DNA of 64,000 nt from JAEUIE01 sp046350055 (GCA_046350055.1 JAXMBC010000001.1:2976001-3040000); one strand, 5' to 3'; counted from the first letter of the stretch, positions 44,889 through 53,598 are shown. Made by a program: numbers and translations. Notes: a model not told the origin generated them from the sequence alone.

Positions 44889-45942
44889 GGATAGCTCCTT
44901 CATCTCGCGCTGTTGGTGAGAGGCATCCCTGTGCGATGGCCAGCATCTTTCGACGGCACGCGGGGCAGATTCTCTGATAGTGTCCCGCGGAGTTCCCTGG
45001 CATCTCGTAGCTATAACCCATTTCGCTTTCGATGGTTATCAAGTCTTCGACGTGCAGCTTGGTGGCGAAGGGAGCCTGACAACGTACACATTTGGCTGAG
45101 TCTCCTTCCGTGCCGGCATCACGATAGAACTTCACCGCCAGCTGTGCAGGACGCTGGAAGATGTGGAAGAACTTGCCGAACGGAAGCCACAACAAAGTGA
45201 AGATCACGGTCACAGCATGCGTGATCGCCAGGAACTCATAGCCATACCCTTTTAACCAGGTGTAACTGACAGTTAACAACAGGCCAGTGACACTGACCGA
45301 GAAGAGCATGAACAAAGGCAGTATGTCTTCCTGAATACTCTGAAGGGCAGCTGCTCCATGGTCCCAAAGACGTCGTCGCAAAGCCAGGATCACGCCAGCA
45401 ATAACAAGAAAGGAAGACCAGACCAGGCCATGAAATAACATGTGTCCGATCAGCGATTCGTGATGAAAATCGAACATGGGAATCCCAAACACGATAGTTC
45501 GGTATTGCGATAGATCACCAGGAACAGTCTCAAAATGTATCCATCCGAATACTAATGGAAATGTGATCGCAGCAGCCAGGATACACCCCCACATGATTAA
45601 TAAATGTGCAATGCCTCTTGATTTACTGCGTCGCCAGATGAACAAATTGAACAGAAAGACACTAAAGAACCGTGTGACAAATCTGCCTAGGTTTTGAAGG
45701 ATATGGCCGCGCCGAAAGAATGTTTGCCAGCCACGCTTCCAATACATCCGTGTTGCTGGGCGCTGCAGCCACATGGAGTAACGGTAACCCAGGCCAAACA
45801 CCGCAAAAAGGCATGCGAAGGTGTATCCCACCAGTGCTGCGTCGATATGTCTGAGGTTATTAGAGCCAAGAAATATGGCGATGCCCAACAGTCCAGCCAA
45901 GGTCAATCCTGCAACCAGGGCCTTTCGTTGTTCGCGTACCAT
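44878..45942 (-). CDS. Membrane electron-transfer subunit with C-terminal zinc-ribbon-like tail
   Basis: The 354-residue protein has about six to seven transmembrane helices resembling NarI/heterodisulphide reductase-type cytochrome b subunits, with candidate haem histidines (HHESLIGHMLFHGLVW; ITHAVTVIF). The tail (about 280-335) has CVRC and CPAC pairs. Its end overlaps the catalytic gene by 11 bp. It is the first gene of the redox operon and probably links it to the quinone pool. Confidence 0.7.
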   Translation of the reverse strand: MVREQRKALVAGLTLAGLLGIAIFLGSNNLRHIDAALVGYTFACLFAVFGLGYRYSMWLQRPATRMYWKRGWQTFFRRGHILQNLGRFVTRFFSVFLFNLFIWRRSKSRGIAHLLIMWGCILAAAITFPLVFGWIHFETVPGDLSQYRTIVFGIPMFDFHHESLIGHMLFHGLVWSSFLVIAGVILALRRRLWDHGAAALQSIQEDILPLFMLFSVSVTGLLLTVSYTWLKGYGYEFLAITHAVTVIFTLLWLPFGKFFHIFQRPAQLAVKFYRDAGTEGDSAKCVRCQAPFATKLHVEDLITIESEMGYSYEMPGNSAGHYQRICPACRRKMLAIAQGCLSPTARDEGAIHGR

Positions 45943-45988
45943 ATTGATTCTCCATGAAGGTTAATCAGACTGTATTGCATGGAAGGAA

Positions 45989-46648
45989 TCAAGGGGAAAA
46001 TTGCGATTCCATTTGTTGCACAACCCTTTGATTATTACTGCATCGCCCTCGTTGGGCTGTATCCTTCTGGTGTGAACAGCAGTGATCACATGTCACTTGA
46101 ACCTCGGCGAGAGGAATGTTAAGCCGTTTCGCGAGAACATCGGCCATTGCGACATAGTTTTCGTGAACGCCTTCTCCCATTTCAGCATGTTCAACGTACT
46201 CGAACGCATCGAGTAGCTTCTTCGCCTCATCTTGATTGAGGATTTGGCTCGCCATCGGGAACAAGCACTTGTCTTCTTTCTGAATGTGTTGGCGCATCAA
46301 CTTGATGTAAGAGCGAGCATGACGTGCAAAGTCGGTGGTAGAATGACGTTCCACAGCAGTCGCCATGCTCTCTATGCAGAAGCGGCCCTGTTCATGTTCA
46401 TCGAGCATAACTCCGGTTGGGCCACCTTGTTGAGGCAGGCCGCGTGCTTCCAACATCGGGAAGAGATGCCCTTCCTCTTTGCCATGATGACAACGGTCAG
46501 CAAAATTCTGAAAGAAGGCAATGGCCTCGCGAGCAGACTGACTGTCAAGTTGCGATTCGCGCTCAGCTTGAATAGCCAGTTTTTCGAGACAATTTAACAC
46601 TTGTTCGATCACTCGGTGTTCATTCATCAAGATGTCGGTAGCCTTCAT
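45989..46648 (-). CDS. Hemerythrin-domain protein
   Basis: The 219-residue four-helix protein has the iron ligands of bacterial hemerythrins: NEHRVIEQ, HHGKEEGHLFP, DEHEQGR and HIQKEDKCLFP. A tail of about 40 residues contains a Cys/His cluster (CDHCCSHQ). Proteins of this class repair iron-sulphur clusters or bind NO and oxygen. GGAGGA lies upstream. It sits with an Rrf2 regulator and flavohaemoglobin, consistent with nitrosative stress. Confidence 0.85.
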   Translation of the reverse strand: MKATDILMNEHRVIEQVLNCLEKLAIQAERESQLDSQSAREAIAFFQNFADRCHHGKEEGHLFPMLEARGLPQQGGPTGVMLDEHEQGRFCIESMATAVERHSTTDFARHARSYIKLMRQHIQKEDKCLFPMASQILNQDEAKKLLDAFEYVEHAEMGEGVHENYVAMADVLAKRLNIPLAEVQVTCDHCCSHQKDTAQRGRCSNNQRVVQQMESQFSP

Positions 46649-46681
46649 CGCTGATTCCTCCGGTAGTTAGAGTGTAGTTTG

Positions 46682-47107
46682 TTACGCCGCACATGGACTC
46701 TTGCTCTCCGGCGGGAGGCCTTTTTCCGCTTCCGCTTGTAATAGTCTTTGTTGTCGCTGTTGCTCGACTTGTTCCAAAGCGGCACTGACGACCTTCTCAA
46801 ACCCTTCCGTGTCGGGAACCGCTTCATTTTTCCGAACACCAAGATCATGCAGGCGTATGTGAATATCAACAGACTCGTTGATCTGGGCAAAAACTCCCTG
46901 ACTACACTCAATCGGACAACCGTCGATTATCCACACTTCACGGTCCTGCAGTTTCTTGAGGAATAACGGTTTGGCAGCCCCAATGCCGGCCAGGCAAGAC
47001 ATTTCAGCAATGCCTCGTTCGGATAACGTTCGCCCCAGTTCATATGCCACTTTGCCGGCGTTTGAGCATCCTGCACAGGCGAAAACAATGGGAAGTGATT
47101 GACGCAT
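46682..47107 (-). CDS. DGC-domain zinc-binding protein
   Basis: The 141-residue protein has the features of the DGC family: FACAGCSNAGKVAYELGRTL, MSCLAGIG and IIDGCPIEC, with four conserved cysteines expected to bind zinc. The tail is a short coiled coil. Function is unknown; it is commonly found beside anaerobic redox genes. Confidence 0.8.
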   Translation of the reverse strand: MRQSLPIVFACAGCSNAGKVAYELGRTLSERGIAEMSCLAGIGAAKPLFLKKLQDREVWIIDGCPIECSQGVFAQINESVDIHIRLHDLGVRKNEAVPDTEGFEKVVSAALEQVEQQRQQRLLQAEAEKGLPPESKSPCAA

Positions 47108-47185
47108 CAGTTGGACTCCAGCAGGCGGTTAAGTTCCATGTCCATCAGGATGATTCAAATACCCAAGCTCTTCTGACGTTGTGTG

Positions 47186-47500
47186 TCATTTCAGAAGCAG
47201 GAGCAACATACACACCGGAGACTTCGCAAGTATGCTGTGAGGCAATCGGGCTGGCATGTGTACCCAAGTACCAGCTGAAGCCGTTACCTTGTCCTGGCCC
47301 AGTACGACTTCAGCTTCGCCTTTCAGGAAATGCATGATGGCCGGTGTCGAGGCAGTATGTTCGGAAAGCTCCTGGCCGGCGGCGAAGCCAAAGAGCACAG
47401 CCTTCAGGCGATCATCCTGATGAATGGTACGACTGAGTGTACCGTTTTCTGGAGGATCAATGGCAAGGTCCAGATTGTTCACTAAGGTGCAGGCATTCAT
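47186..47500 (-). CDS. Cupin-domain protein
   Basis: The 104-residue single-cupin protein has motif 1 around AAGQELSEHTAS...AIMHFLKGEAEVVL and motif 2 around THMPARLPHSILA-type residues (VHMPARLPHS). The start overlaps the Rrf2 stop (TGATG), so it is cotranscribed with the regulator. It may be a small-molecule binding or dioxygenase-like protein. Confidence 0.8.
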   Translation of the reverse strand: MNACTLVNNLDLAIDPPENGTLSRTIHQDDRLKAVLFGFAAGQELSEHTASTPAIMHFLKGEAEVVLGQDKVTASAGTWVHMPARLPHSILAKSPVCMLLLLLK

Positions 47501-47973
47501 CAAATGATCTCCATGTGTCTGCCAGTAAGCTTCTTCGATGTGATACGTTCAACTGATACTTCACAGAGCGGAATAATCGGGCTCGTGGAACGAACCAGCT
47601 GGGCAAGAGTCACCCGAGCAAAGGCAGCTTCTGCTGCGGCGTAGACCTTGTCCAGTTCCTGATGCAAGGGGCAGAGTTTCGTGTGCGTGGGCAACCCTAA
47701 CGGACATTGATGAATCCGTTCGAGGGATGACACAGCATTGACGACATCAAGTATGGAAATAGATCCTGGATGGCGATCGAGTGCATACCCGCCACCTGGG
47801 CCTGGCTGTGAACGAACGAGGCCTGCCTGTACCAGATCTTGAAGGACCAGATGCAAATAGCGTCTGGGGACTTTTGTTCGGGCAGCAATCTGGTCAGCAG
47901 AACTGGGTTGTTCTGAATTTCGTGCCAACCAGACGGCGGCTCGAAGGGCATATTCCGCGGTTTTGGGCAGCAT
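47500..47973 (-). CDS. Rrf2-family transcriptional regulator (NsrR/IscR-like)
   Basis: The 157-residue winged-helix protein begins MLPKTAEYALRAAVWLARN. It has the recognition region VPRRYLHLVLQDLVQAGLVR and GPGGGYALDR, and a cluster-binding loop CPLGLPTHTKLCPLH. Only two cysteines and nearby histidine are visible rather than three cysteines. It is divergent to the flavohaemoglobin gene, with a 16-bp palindrome between them. An Fe-S-based NO or redox sensor is the likely role. Confidence 0.85.
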   Translation of the reverse strand: MLPKTAEYALRAAVWLARNSEQPSSADQIAARTKVPRRYLHLVLQDLVQAGLVRSQPGPGGGYALDRHPGSISILDVVNAVSSLERIHQCPLGLPTHTKLCPLHQELDKVYAAAEAAFARVTLAQLVRSTSPIIPLCEVSVERITSKKLTGRHMEII

Positions 47974-48002
47974 GTTTTTATCTCGCCGTGCTCTTGAAAT
48001 AG

Positions 48003-48018
48003 TACATATCGATATGTA
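48003..48018. promoter_or_regulatory. Palindromic operator candidate between the Rrf2 gene and hmp
   Basis: TACATATCGATATGTA is a perfect 16-bp palindrome, 30 bp upstream of the regulator and 126 bp upstream of hmp. Rrf2 proteins bind such dyads, so it probably controls both divergent genes. Confidence 0.65.
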
Positions 48019-48143
48019 GATTTCAAGTGGCATGGCAAGAATCGCTACCTAGGCGGTCCCTGAACTGTGCCGCAGCCGTCATACGATCCCTTGGATCAAA
48101 ATGTCCACCTGTGGACGGCGCCATTCCCCTTGACGAGGCAGTC

Positions 48144-49391
48144 ATGCTCAGTGAACAGACCATTGCTATTGTGAAAGCTACTGCTCCCGCAGTAATCGCC
48201 CATGCCGAGCCGATCACGCGACGATTTTATTCGTTGATGTTCGAAGGCAACCCTGAGGTAAAAGTATTCTTTAACCAGGCGCATCAGCACTCGGGTACCC
48301 AGCAACGTGCCCTGGCAGGGGCGATTTGTGCCTACGCTGCAAACATCGATAACCTGTCTGTCCTGGGCTCAGCTGTTGAATTGATCGCTCAAAAACACTG
48401 CTCTCTGGGCATCCAGCCTGAACACTATCCGATTGTCGGGAAGCATCTGCTCCTTGCAGTCAAGGATGTACTTGGCGATGCTGTTACCGATCAAGTGGCA
48501 GCTGCCTGGGGGGAAGCCTATGGCTTTCTGGCTGACATCTTTATCCGGCGGGAAGCTGAGATTTATCAGGAACAGGCTTCGGTACCAGGTGGCTGGAATG
48601 GCTACCGTCGCTTCGTTGTATCACGCAAGGTGCCTGAGAGTGAGAACGTGACTTCATTCTACCTCGTCCCTGCGGATGGCAGCACGCCGGCGTCTTTCAA
48701 ACCGGGACAATACATCACGGTTCAGATCGACCATCCGGTCACCCCGACCTCTCCGCGAAACTACAGCCTGTCTGATCGCCCTGGCCTCAAACACTATCGA
48801 ATCAGCGTGAAGCGAGAGGATCGCCTTTCTCAGAACGCGCCGGAAGGCTTGATATCGAACTACCTGCATGACCGTGTGAACCCAGGCGATCAATTGAAGA
48901 TCGGTCCTCCTTGCGGAGAGTTCGTGCTTGATCCTGCTAAGCTGGGTGCCAAGCCAATCGTGCTTCTTTCGGGTGGTATCGGCATCACTCCGGTGCTCTC
49001 CATGCTCAAGAGCCTCGTCCATCAGAATGTGCAGACGCCTGTGTACTTCATTCATGGTGCCAGGAACAGCCGTGTTCATGCGATGGCTGGTGAAGTACGT
49101 CACCTGGCTTCTGAATGCTCCCTTCTGCGTACACACTTCAGATATGACGCCCCGTTGGCGAGCGATCTACAGAATAAATGCTGTGACAGTGCGGGGCTGA
49201 TTGATGCCAGGCTGCTTGCCCAGATATTGCCAGGAAAAGATGCTGAATTTTACTTTTGCGGCCCCAAGCCATTCATGACTGGTCTGTATCAAGGACTGAA
49301 GGAATGGGGAGTAGACGAGAGCCGAATGCACTTTGAGTTCTTCGGCCCCAAACAGGAACTGGCCACCACAAGTTCAGGGGGTACCCAATAA
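48144..49391 (+). CDS. hmp: Flavohaemoglobin, nitric oxide dioxygenase
   Basis: The 415-residue protein has an N-terminal globin (about 1-138) with the proximal histidine in AQKHCSLGI. A ferredoxin-NADP reductase part follows: FAD-binding RNYSLSD, and NAD(P)-binding GGIGITPVLSML and FYFCGPKPF. It oxidises NO to nitrate using oxygen and NAD(P)H. GAGG lies 7 nt before the ATG; the frame is open upstream to 48027 but without homology. It is divergent from the Rrf2 gene and likely controlled by it. Confidence 0.93.
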   Translation: MLSEQTIAIVKATAPAVIAHAEPITRRFYSLMFEGNPEVKVFFNQAHQHSGTQQRALAGAICAYAANIDNLSVLGSAVELIAQKHCSLGIQPEHYPIVGKHLLLAVKDVLGDAVTDQVAAAWGEAYGFLADIFIRREAEIYQEQASVPGGWNGYRRFVVSRKVPESENVTSFYLVPADGSTPASFKPGQYITVQIDHPVTPTSPRNYSLSDRPGLKHYRISVKREDRLSQNAPEGLISNYLHDRVNPGDQLKIGPPCGEFVLDPAKLGAKPIVLLSGGIGITPVLSMLKSLVHQNVQTPVYFIHGARNSRVHAMAGEVRHLASECSLLRTHFRYDAPLASDLQNKCCDSAGLIDARLLAQILPGKDAEFYFCGPKPFMTGLYQGLKEWGVDESRMHFEFFGPKQELATTSSGGTQ

Positions 49392-49444
49392 ATGATCGCT
49401 CACGAGCCGTTTGCCTGAAACAGTACTCGGATTGCACGCACCCA

Positions 49445-50122
49445 TTAGCGTTTGACAAAAATCCCCTCGTAGATCACCGGAGGGCGGTTCGCTAAATGTA
49501 CCGTTTCTCGTGTTGGCAGATTGTGCTCTGTGAACGGTTCCTTGGTGTCTTGAGAGAAACCCACACGCTCCAATTCTTCTAGAAGCTGATCCTTCGTCAG
49601 GAAGCACTGCGGCTCACCATTCCACGATGAGTAGACGAAGGTCTCTTCGGGATCGGGCTGTGCATCGGGTGGCAGAGTATTACGTGAAAAGGTGAACAGA
49701 AACAGGCAGGCCCCCGGATGGGAAACTCTTGCTGCTTCTTTGACCGCTTCACGAAAGTCGGTGCCGGATGAAGCCAGATTCCAGATGCCATGGGCAACCA
49801 CGAAATCGAAGGACTCGTTGCGAAAGGGAAGTGGCACCATGGGTGCCAAGACAAGATCAACAGAGACAGCCGCCGTACCGACCCGTTCTTTCGCCGCAGC
49901 AAGCATGGGCGCTGAGAGATCAGTCCCTGTTACCTGAAACCCCATCTGTGCCAATGGGATCGCATTGCGTGCTGCACCACAACCAATATCCAGGCAACGA
50001 GTTCCACGTCCGGCTTCCAGGAATCGCTGAGCGAATGCGAGCAGCGTGTTATTAGCCGAGGCGCTAATAAAACCAGCGACAGTCTGGGGATCTTCCCACC
50101 GAGGTGACGTTCGGGTCGTCAT
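49445..50122 (-). CDS. Class I SAM-dependent methyltransferase
   Basis: The 225-residue protein has motif I LDIGCGAARNAIPLAQMG, the acidic TGTDLS, and FDFVVAHGIWNLASSG (Methyltransf_11 type). Acceptor unknown. It faces hmp tail-to-tail and is preceded by no close partner other than the AhpD-like gene 25 bp upstream. Confidence 0.82.
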   Translation of the reverse strand: MTTRTSPRWEDPQTVAGFISASANNTLLAFAQRFLEAGRGTRCLDIGCGAARNAIPLAQMGFQVTGTDLSAPMLAAAKERVGTAAVSVDLVLAPMVPLPFRNESFDFVVAHGIWNLASSGTDFREAVKEAARVSHPGACLFLFTFSRNTLPPDAQPDPEETFVYSSWNGEPQCFLTKDQLLEELERVGFSQDTKEPFTEHNLPTRETVHLANRPPVIYEGIFVKR

Positions 50123-50146
50123 GCTGCGCCATTCATAAGTTGGAAG

Positions 50147-50503
50147 TTAATCCATTCCACGCTCAAACTGCTTATTGGCCCAAGTCCAGGCTGCCACGGT
50201 ACGAGGGAAACCCACCGTATTCATTCCAAGCAAGATGGACTGTTCGATTTCATCCTTGGTTGCCCCGTACTTTAATGCTCTTCTGACGTGGCTTCGAAGG
50301 GCTGACTCCAAGCCCGCGCCCACACAGATACCAATCTTGATCAAGGCAGTAGTCCTGGCATCCAGGGAGGCAACCTGCTCAACGAGGGAAGCAATCTGCT
50401 CATGAGCTTTCCCTAAGTCTGGATACTTTTGGATGAACTGCTGATATGGCCCGGGAAGTGGAGATGATCCTTTACTTGTCGAACGCTTTGTATTCCTGCC
50501 CAT
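50147..50503 (-). CDS. Carboxymuconolactone decarboxylase/AhpD-like protein
   Basis: The 118-residue helical protein matches the CMD fold (TTALIKIGICVGAGLESALR, then HVRRALKYGATKDEIEQ). The CxxC of AhpD is absent, so a peroxidase role is unlikely. It is the last gene of island II before the right attachment site. Confidence 0.78.
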   Translation of the reverse strand: MGRNTKRSTSKGSSPLPGPYQQFIQKYPDLGKAHEQIASLVEQVASLDARTTALIKIGICVGAGLESALRSHVRRALKYGATKDEIEQSILLGMNTVGFPRTVAAWTWANKQFERGMD

Positions 50504-50792
50504 GTTAACAATCCTAAGATTTCATTCGATCAGTGCTGATCCTGCCACGCTGCGGGTGAGCTCTCATGTATTTCATGATACTTGCTCACTGACATTTTTC
50601 CCGTTCCTGCACGGGAGAGTGGCAGAGATAAGAACAGGGAACCGTTATCCCAGCAGAACAGCTGTTTGCAATCGGTCGGTAATTCTGAGTTGTTGATGCT
50701 CCCGAGACAGTCTCCAATCCACCTCTAGGCCTCACTGTATCGAAGCATCGACAATTGCCGATATGGCTAGTTTCATTGATAACGACAATGAT

Positions 50793-50936
50793 GACCAGGC
50801 AGCGATTACACGAGCAAGCTCCAAGTCATCGGGGGATGCTAGGGTGATGCACGAAGTATTGTACTTCCTAAATTGATACTGAATAGCAACTTGCGACGAG
50901 GCATTGAGGGACTCATAATCCCTTGGTTGCAGGTTC
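50793..50936. repeat. Island right-end repeat (right copy)
   Basis: Homologous to 39818-39961 with the same internal order. The 20-bp element is at 50831-50850 with one change. It runs directly into the tRNA 3'-end duplication. Confidence 0.8.
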
Positions 50937-50953
50937 GAATCCTGCTGGGCCCA
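50908..50953 (+). repeat. Right attachment-site copy: 46-bp tRNA 3' end
   Basis: Identical over 46 nt to 2586-2631. The upstream sequence does not complete a D arm or 5' acceptor strand, so this is not a second tRNA gene but the duplicated end left by integration. Confidence 0.88.
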
Positions 50954-50969
50954 CTGAGTTTTTTGAGCG

Positions 50970-50975
50970 TATAAT
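50970..50975 (+). promoter_or_regulatory. -10-like TATAAT upstream of the integrase
   Basis: TATAAT lies about 100 bp before the integrase start. The -35 region (TTGAGC-like) is poorly placed, so this is only a possible promoter. Confidence 0.35.
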
Positions 50976-51076
50976 GCTGCGATGCAGAGAAGTTATGCAG
51001 AAAACCCCCACCCTGCGGTAACAGGATGGGGGCAACGAGCCTTCCTTGGCCACTTGGTTTCTAAGGAGTCTCGTCA

Positions 51077-52069
51077 ATGCCGCATTTCCCTAAGCCCTGG
51101 TACCGAACTTCCAATCAGAAGTGGTACGTCCAACTCCACGGTAAACAGCACGATCTCGGCACCGACCGCGACGCCGCGTTCGATGAATATCACAAACTCA
51201 TGGCCCAGCCCCGTGAGGTGGCTAGTGTCACGGCCGACACCGTCATCGGCATCATCGATCTGTTCCTCGAATGGTGCCAAGCCCACCGGGCTGAAGGCAC
51301 CTACGTCTGGTACCAGAAGCGGGCCCAGTCTTTCGTGAAGACCATCTCGGCCCGGCTCAAGGTCAACGACCTCAAGCCCTACCACCTCGACGCCTGGCTC
51401 AAGAAGCACAAAAAATGGAATCCCGGCATGCAGCGGGGATGTCTCCTCGCTATCCAGCGGGCCATGAACTGGGCAGTAAAGAAAGGCCATATCGACCGGA
51501 CTCCTTTGGCTGGGGTGGAGAAGCCTCCCCAAGGGAAGCGGGAACTCGTCATCGATCTTCCCGAGTTCAAAAAAATGCTCTCCAAGATCAGGGATCAGGA
51601 GTTCAACGACCTCGTGACCTTCTCCTGGGAGTGCGGATCGAGGCCGCAGGAAATCGTGCGTGTCGAAGCCGTCCACGTCGATCTCCAGCACCAGCGTTGG
51701 GTATTACCCTTACTTAAGTCCAAGGGGAAGAAGCGGAATTGCGTGGTCTACTTCACACGCAAAGCGCTCGCCATCATCAAAAGGCTGATGCTGAAACATC
51801 CCGAGGGGCCGCTCTTCCGAAACAGCGACGGAATGCCGTGGACGGCCTACGCGATTAGCTGCCGATTTGGGCGACTCAAGAAGAAGCTCGGCGTGAAGTA
51901 CTGCCTGACGAACTTCAGGCATACCTGGGTGACCCGCAAACTGAAGGCCGGTGTGAACTCCGTGACCGTGGCGATGCTGGCTAACCACGTGGACGGCAGT
52001 ATGATTGGCCGCGTCTATCAGCACGTGTCACAAGATGCTTCCTACATGCTCAAAGCTGCAAGTGTTTGA
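51077..52069 (+). CDS. Tyrosine recombinase of the third element
   Basis: The 330-residue integrase has an N-terminal arm/core-binding part and a catalytic domain from about 165: Arg in ECGSRPQEIVRV, LTNFRHTWVTRKL, LANHVDGS and Tyr in VYQHV. The usual HxxR box reads TNFR, so the first histidine seems replaced. It starts 124 bp from the tRNA 3'-end duplication and reads away from it. It converges on an excisionase-like gene, with a 20-bp overlap. It is unlike the island I integrase. Confidence 0.88.
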   Translation: MPHFPKPWYRTSNQKWYVQLHGKQHDLGTDRDAAFDEYHKLMAQPREVASVTADTVIGIIDLFLEWCQAHRAEGTYVWYQKRAQSFVKTISARLKVNDLKPYHLDAWLKKHKKWNPGMQRGCLLAIQRAMNWAVKKGHIDRTPLAGVEKPPQGKRELVIDLPEFKKMLSKIRDQEFNDLVTFSWECGSRPQEIVRVEAVHVDLQHQRWVLPLLKSKGKKRNCVVYFTRKALAIIKRLMLKHPEGPLFRNSDGMPWTAYAISCRFGRLKKKLGVKYCLTNFRHTWVTRKLKAGVNSVTVAMLANHVDGSMIGRVYQHVSQDASYMLKAASV

Positions 52070-52280
52070 GCTTCACTTTCTTGGGTGGAGCAGGCCCCTG
52101 CTCCACCATCCGGTTTTCTTCAATAAACAGAGCGAGGTCATCTTCATGGATCCGTTTTCCGCCCTGCCTTTTTCTCCCAATGGCGACATACGGCAAGCGT
52201 CCTGATCGCATGAGGTCATAGACCAGGCTGTTGCTGGCGTTAAGGATTTTGGCAACTTCGGAAACCTGCAGGAGTTTCAT
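52050..52280 (-). CDS. Excisionase-like helix-turn-helix protein
   Basis: The 76-residue protein has LQVSEVAKILNASNSLVYDL and a wing (RLPYVAIGRKRQGGKRIHED), the MerR/Xis-type fold. It overlaps the end of the convergent integrase gene by 20 bp, and AGGAAGG lies before the start. A role as directionality factor is inferred. Confidence 0.75.
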   Translation of the reverse strand: MKLLQVSEVAKILNASNSLVYDLMRSGRLPYVAIGRKRQGGKRIHEDDLALFIEENRMVEQGPAPPKKVKLKHLQL

Positions 52281-52321
52281 GGCCCCTTCCTAGAAAGAGG
52301 CCCATCCGTGGGCCGTGGAGG

Positions 52322-52483
52322 TCACACGCTGAACATCATGATGGCCAAGCGCTGATATCGATTTTGGTAATACACCTCGATCATGCGGTTGATGTAGCGG
52401 AGTCGGACGATTACAAATCGCCCTCGTCCCAGCATCTGTTCCAATTTGGGCTGCACAATTTTCAGCATGCGATCATGGCTCAT
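52322..52483 (-). CDS. Small basic protein (53 aa)
   Basis: MSHDRMLKIVQPKLEQMLGR opens a 53-residue Arg-rich helical protein. AAGGAG sits 5 nt upstream, and its ATG overlaps the stop of the preceding zinc-finger gene (ATGA). Family unknown. Confidence 0.6.
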   Translation of the reverse strand: MSHDRMLKIVQPKLEQMLGRGRFVIVRLRYINRMIEVYYQNRYQRLAIMMFSV

Positions 52484-52653
52484 GGCTTCTCCTTAGGTTG
52501 AGACTGACTGTAAAGTTCAGCTACTTGCCAAATGTGTTTGGCACAGAGTACGACGTCTTTCTGCCCGTCGATGCTGGTTACGGCCGCCTGACGAAGCTTC
52601 TTGCACATAAAACATTCGGCGGGCGACGGTAGCACTTGTTTGATCTGAATCAT
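52480..52653 (-). CDS. Small zinc-finger-like protein (57 aa)
   Basis: MIQIKQVLPSPAECFMCKKL starts a 57-residue protein with CFMC followed 18 residues later by CAKH, a four-ligand zinc site. AAAGGA precedes the ATG. It lies downstream of the E1 gene in the same minus-strand run and may be part of that module. Confidence 0.6.
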   Translation of the reverse strand: MIQIKQVLPSPAECFMCKKLRQAAVTSIDGQKDVVLCAKHIWQVAELYSQSQPKEKP

Positions 52654-52683
52654 GGCTGGTCCTTTCAGGATCGTGTGAAAAAG

Positions 52684-53598
52684 TTACGAAGGTTTCCATT
52701 CGAGAAGATGCTGCGTCCATGCGCGATCGAGCTGCGGCAAACCTTCACTGTCCAACGCTCGATGTTGCTGGCAATCGGGACAGCGACCGCCACCGTCGGG
52801 ATCACGGCGGGCGGCACAACAATAGGTGACGTAGGCATCATTGCCGGGTGGAATCCCTAGAGATTCGGCAATGAGGTCTTGGCCTTCCCACTGGTAGGAA
52901 TGGCGGAACTTCATTTGCAGGAAGTTGCGATGCCCGAACGCTTTGATCTGTTCACTGAGGGGGTTGGCATCGGGAAACGTCAACAACCCCAGTGCTAGAT
53001 CCGTTCCGGCTGCATCGAGCTTCGTACAATCCGAAAAACTGGCGGCGTCACTGGCAACGATTTCTTCGGCGTCGGATTCGTATCTGCCGGCCAGGACACA
53101 GCGGTAGCAGGGGAGTAAGCCAGAATGCCAGAAGTAGAGTTCTCCGGCCTGTCCTCCGGCGTACATTCCGGCGACGATAAACGGGGTGCCGGTGCGAAGA
53201 CAAAGCCGATTGGCCAGGGCCACCGGCTGATGCCGGTCCACGGCGACATAAAGGAGGTCGGAGTTACGCACCAACTCCAATAGTTCAGCTTCGGGAAAGT
53301 CGCAGAAATTTCGGACATGCGTTGTTACCTCCACTGTGGGAAGAATGCGTTGCATCTTTTGCTTGGCTGCCTGGACTTTTGGCAGTCCCAGATCGGCAAA
53401 GTCATGGTCCTGCCTGCCGATGTTGTGTTCCTCGACCATGTCGAAATCGATCAGGGTAAACCGACCCACGCCTTGCCTAGCCATTCCCAGAAAAGCTGCC
53501 ATTCCTCCGCCCAGCCCGATGATGGTGACGTGCTTGCTTTGAAGCAGCGGAATGTTCAAATGAGTGAGACGAGAGAACGCCTTGGGTGTCGTTGTCAT
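52684..53598 (-). CDS. E1-like enzyme (ThiF) of the second ubiquitin-like module
   Basis: The 304-residue protein has GLGGG (28-32), IDFDMVEEHNIGRQ with acidic residues for ATP-Mg, and a catalytic-cysteine candidate Cys191 (DCTKLDAA). Two zinc pairs (C164-x-x-C167, C273-x-x-C276) are present, unlike in the island I E1. GGAGGC precedes the ATG, which overlaps the JAB stop (ATGA). It would adenylate a C-terminal glycine or peptide end; no obvious Ubl lies beside it. Confidence 0.85.
   Translation of the reverse strand: MTTTPKAFSRLTHLNIPLLQSKHVTIIGLGGGMAAFLGMARQGVGRFTLIDFDMVEEHNIGRQDHDFADLGLPKVQAAKQKMQRILPTVEVTTHVRNFCDFPEAELLELVRNSDLLYVAVDRHQPVALANRLCLRTGTPFIVAGMYAGGQAGELYFWHSGLLPCYRCVLAGRYESDAEEIVASDAASFSDCTKLDAAGTDLALGLLTFPDANPLSEQIKAFGHRNFLQMKFRHSYQWEGQDLIAESLGIPPGNDAYVTYCCAARRDPDGGGRCPDCQQHRALDSEGLPQLDRAWTQHLLEWKPS

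Larger units (their letters stand above)
50504..51076. other. Gene-free junction at the right end of island II
   Basis: It contains the island-end repeat (50793-50936), the perfect tRNA 3'-end copy (50908-50953), a TATAAT box and an imperfect GC hairpin at 51005-51032 leading to the next integrase. No gene is seen. Confidence 0.65.

Noticed and set aside
50890..50953. Possible intact tRNA copy at the right border
   Set aside because: The 46-bp 3' end is perfect but no matching 5' acceptor strand or D arm precedes it.
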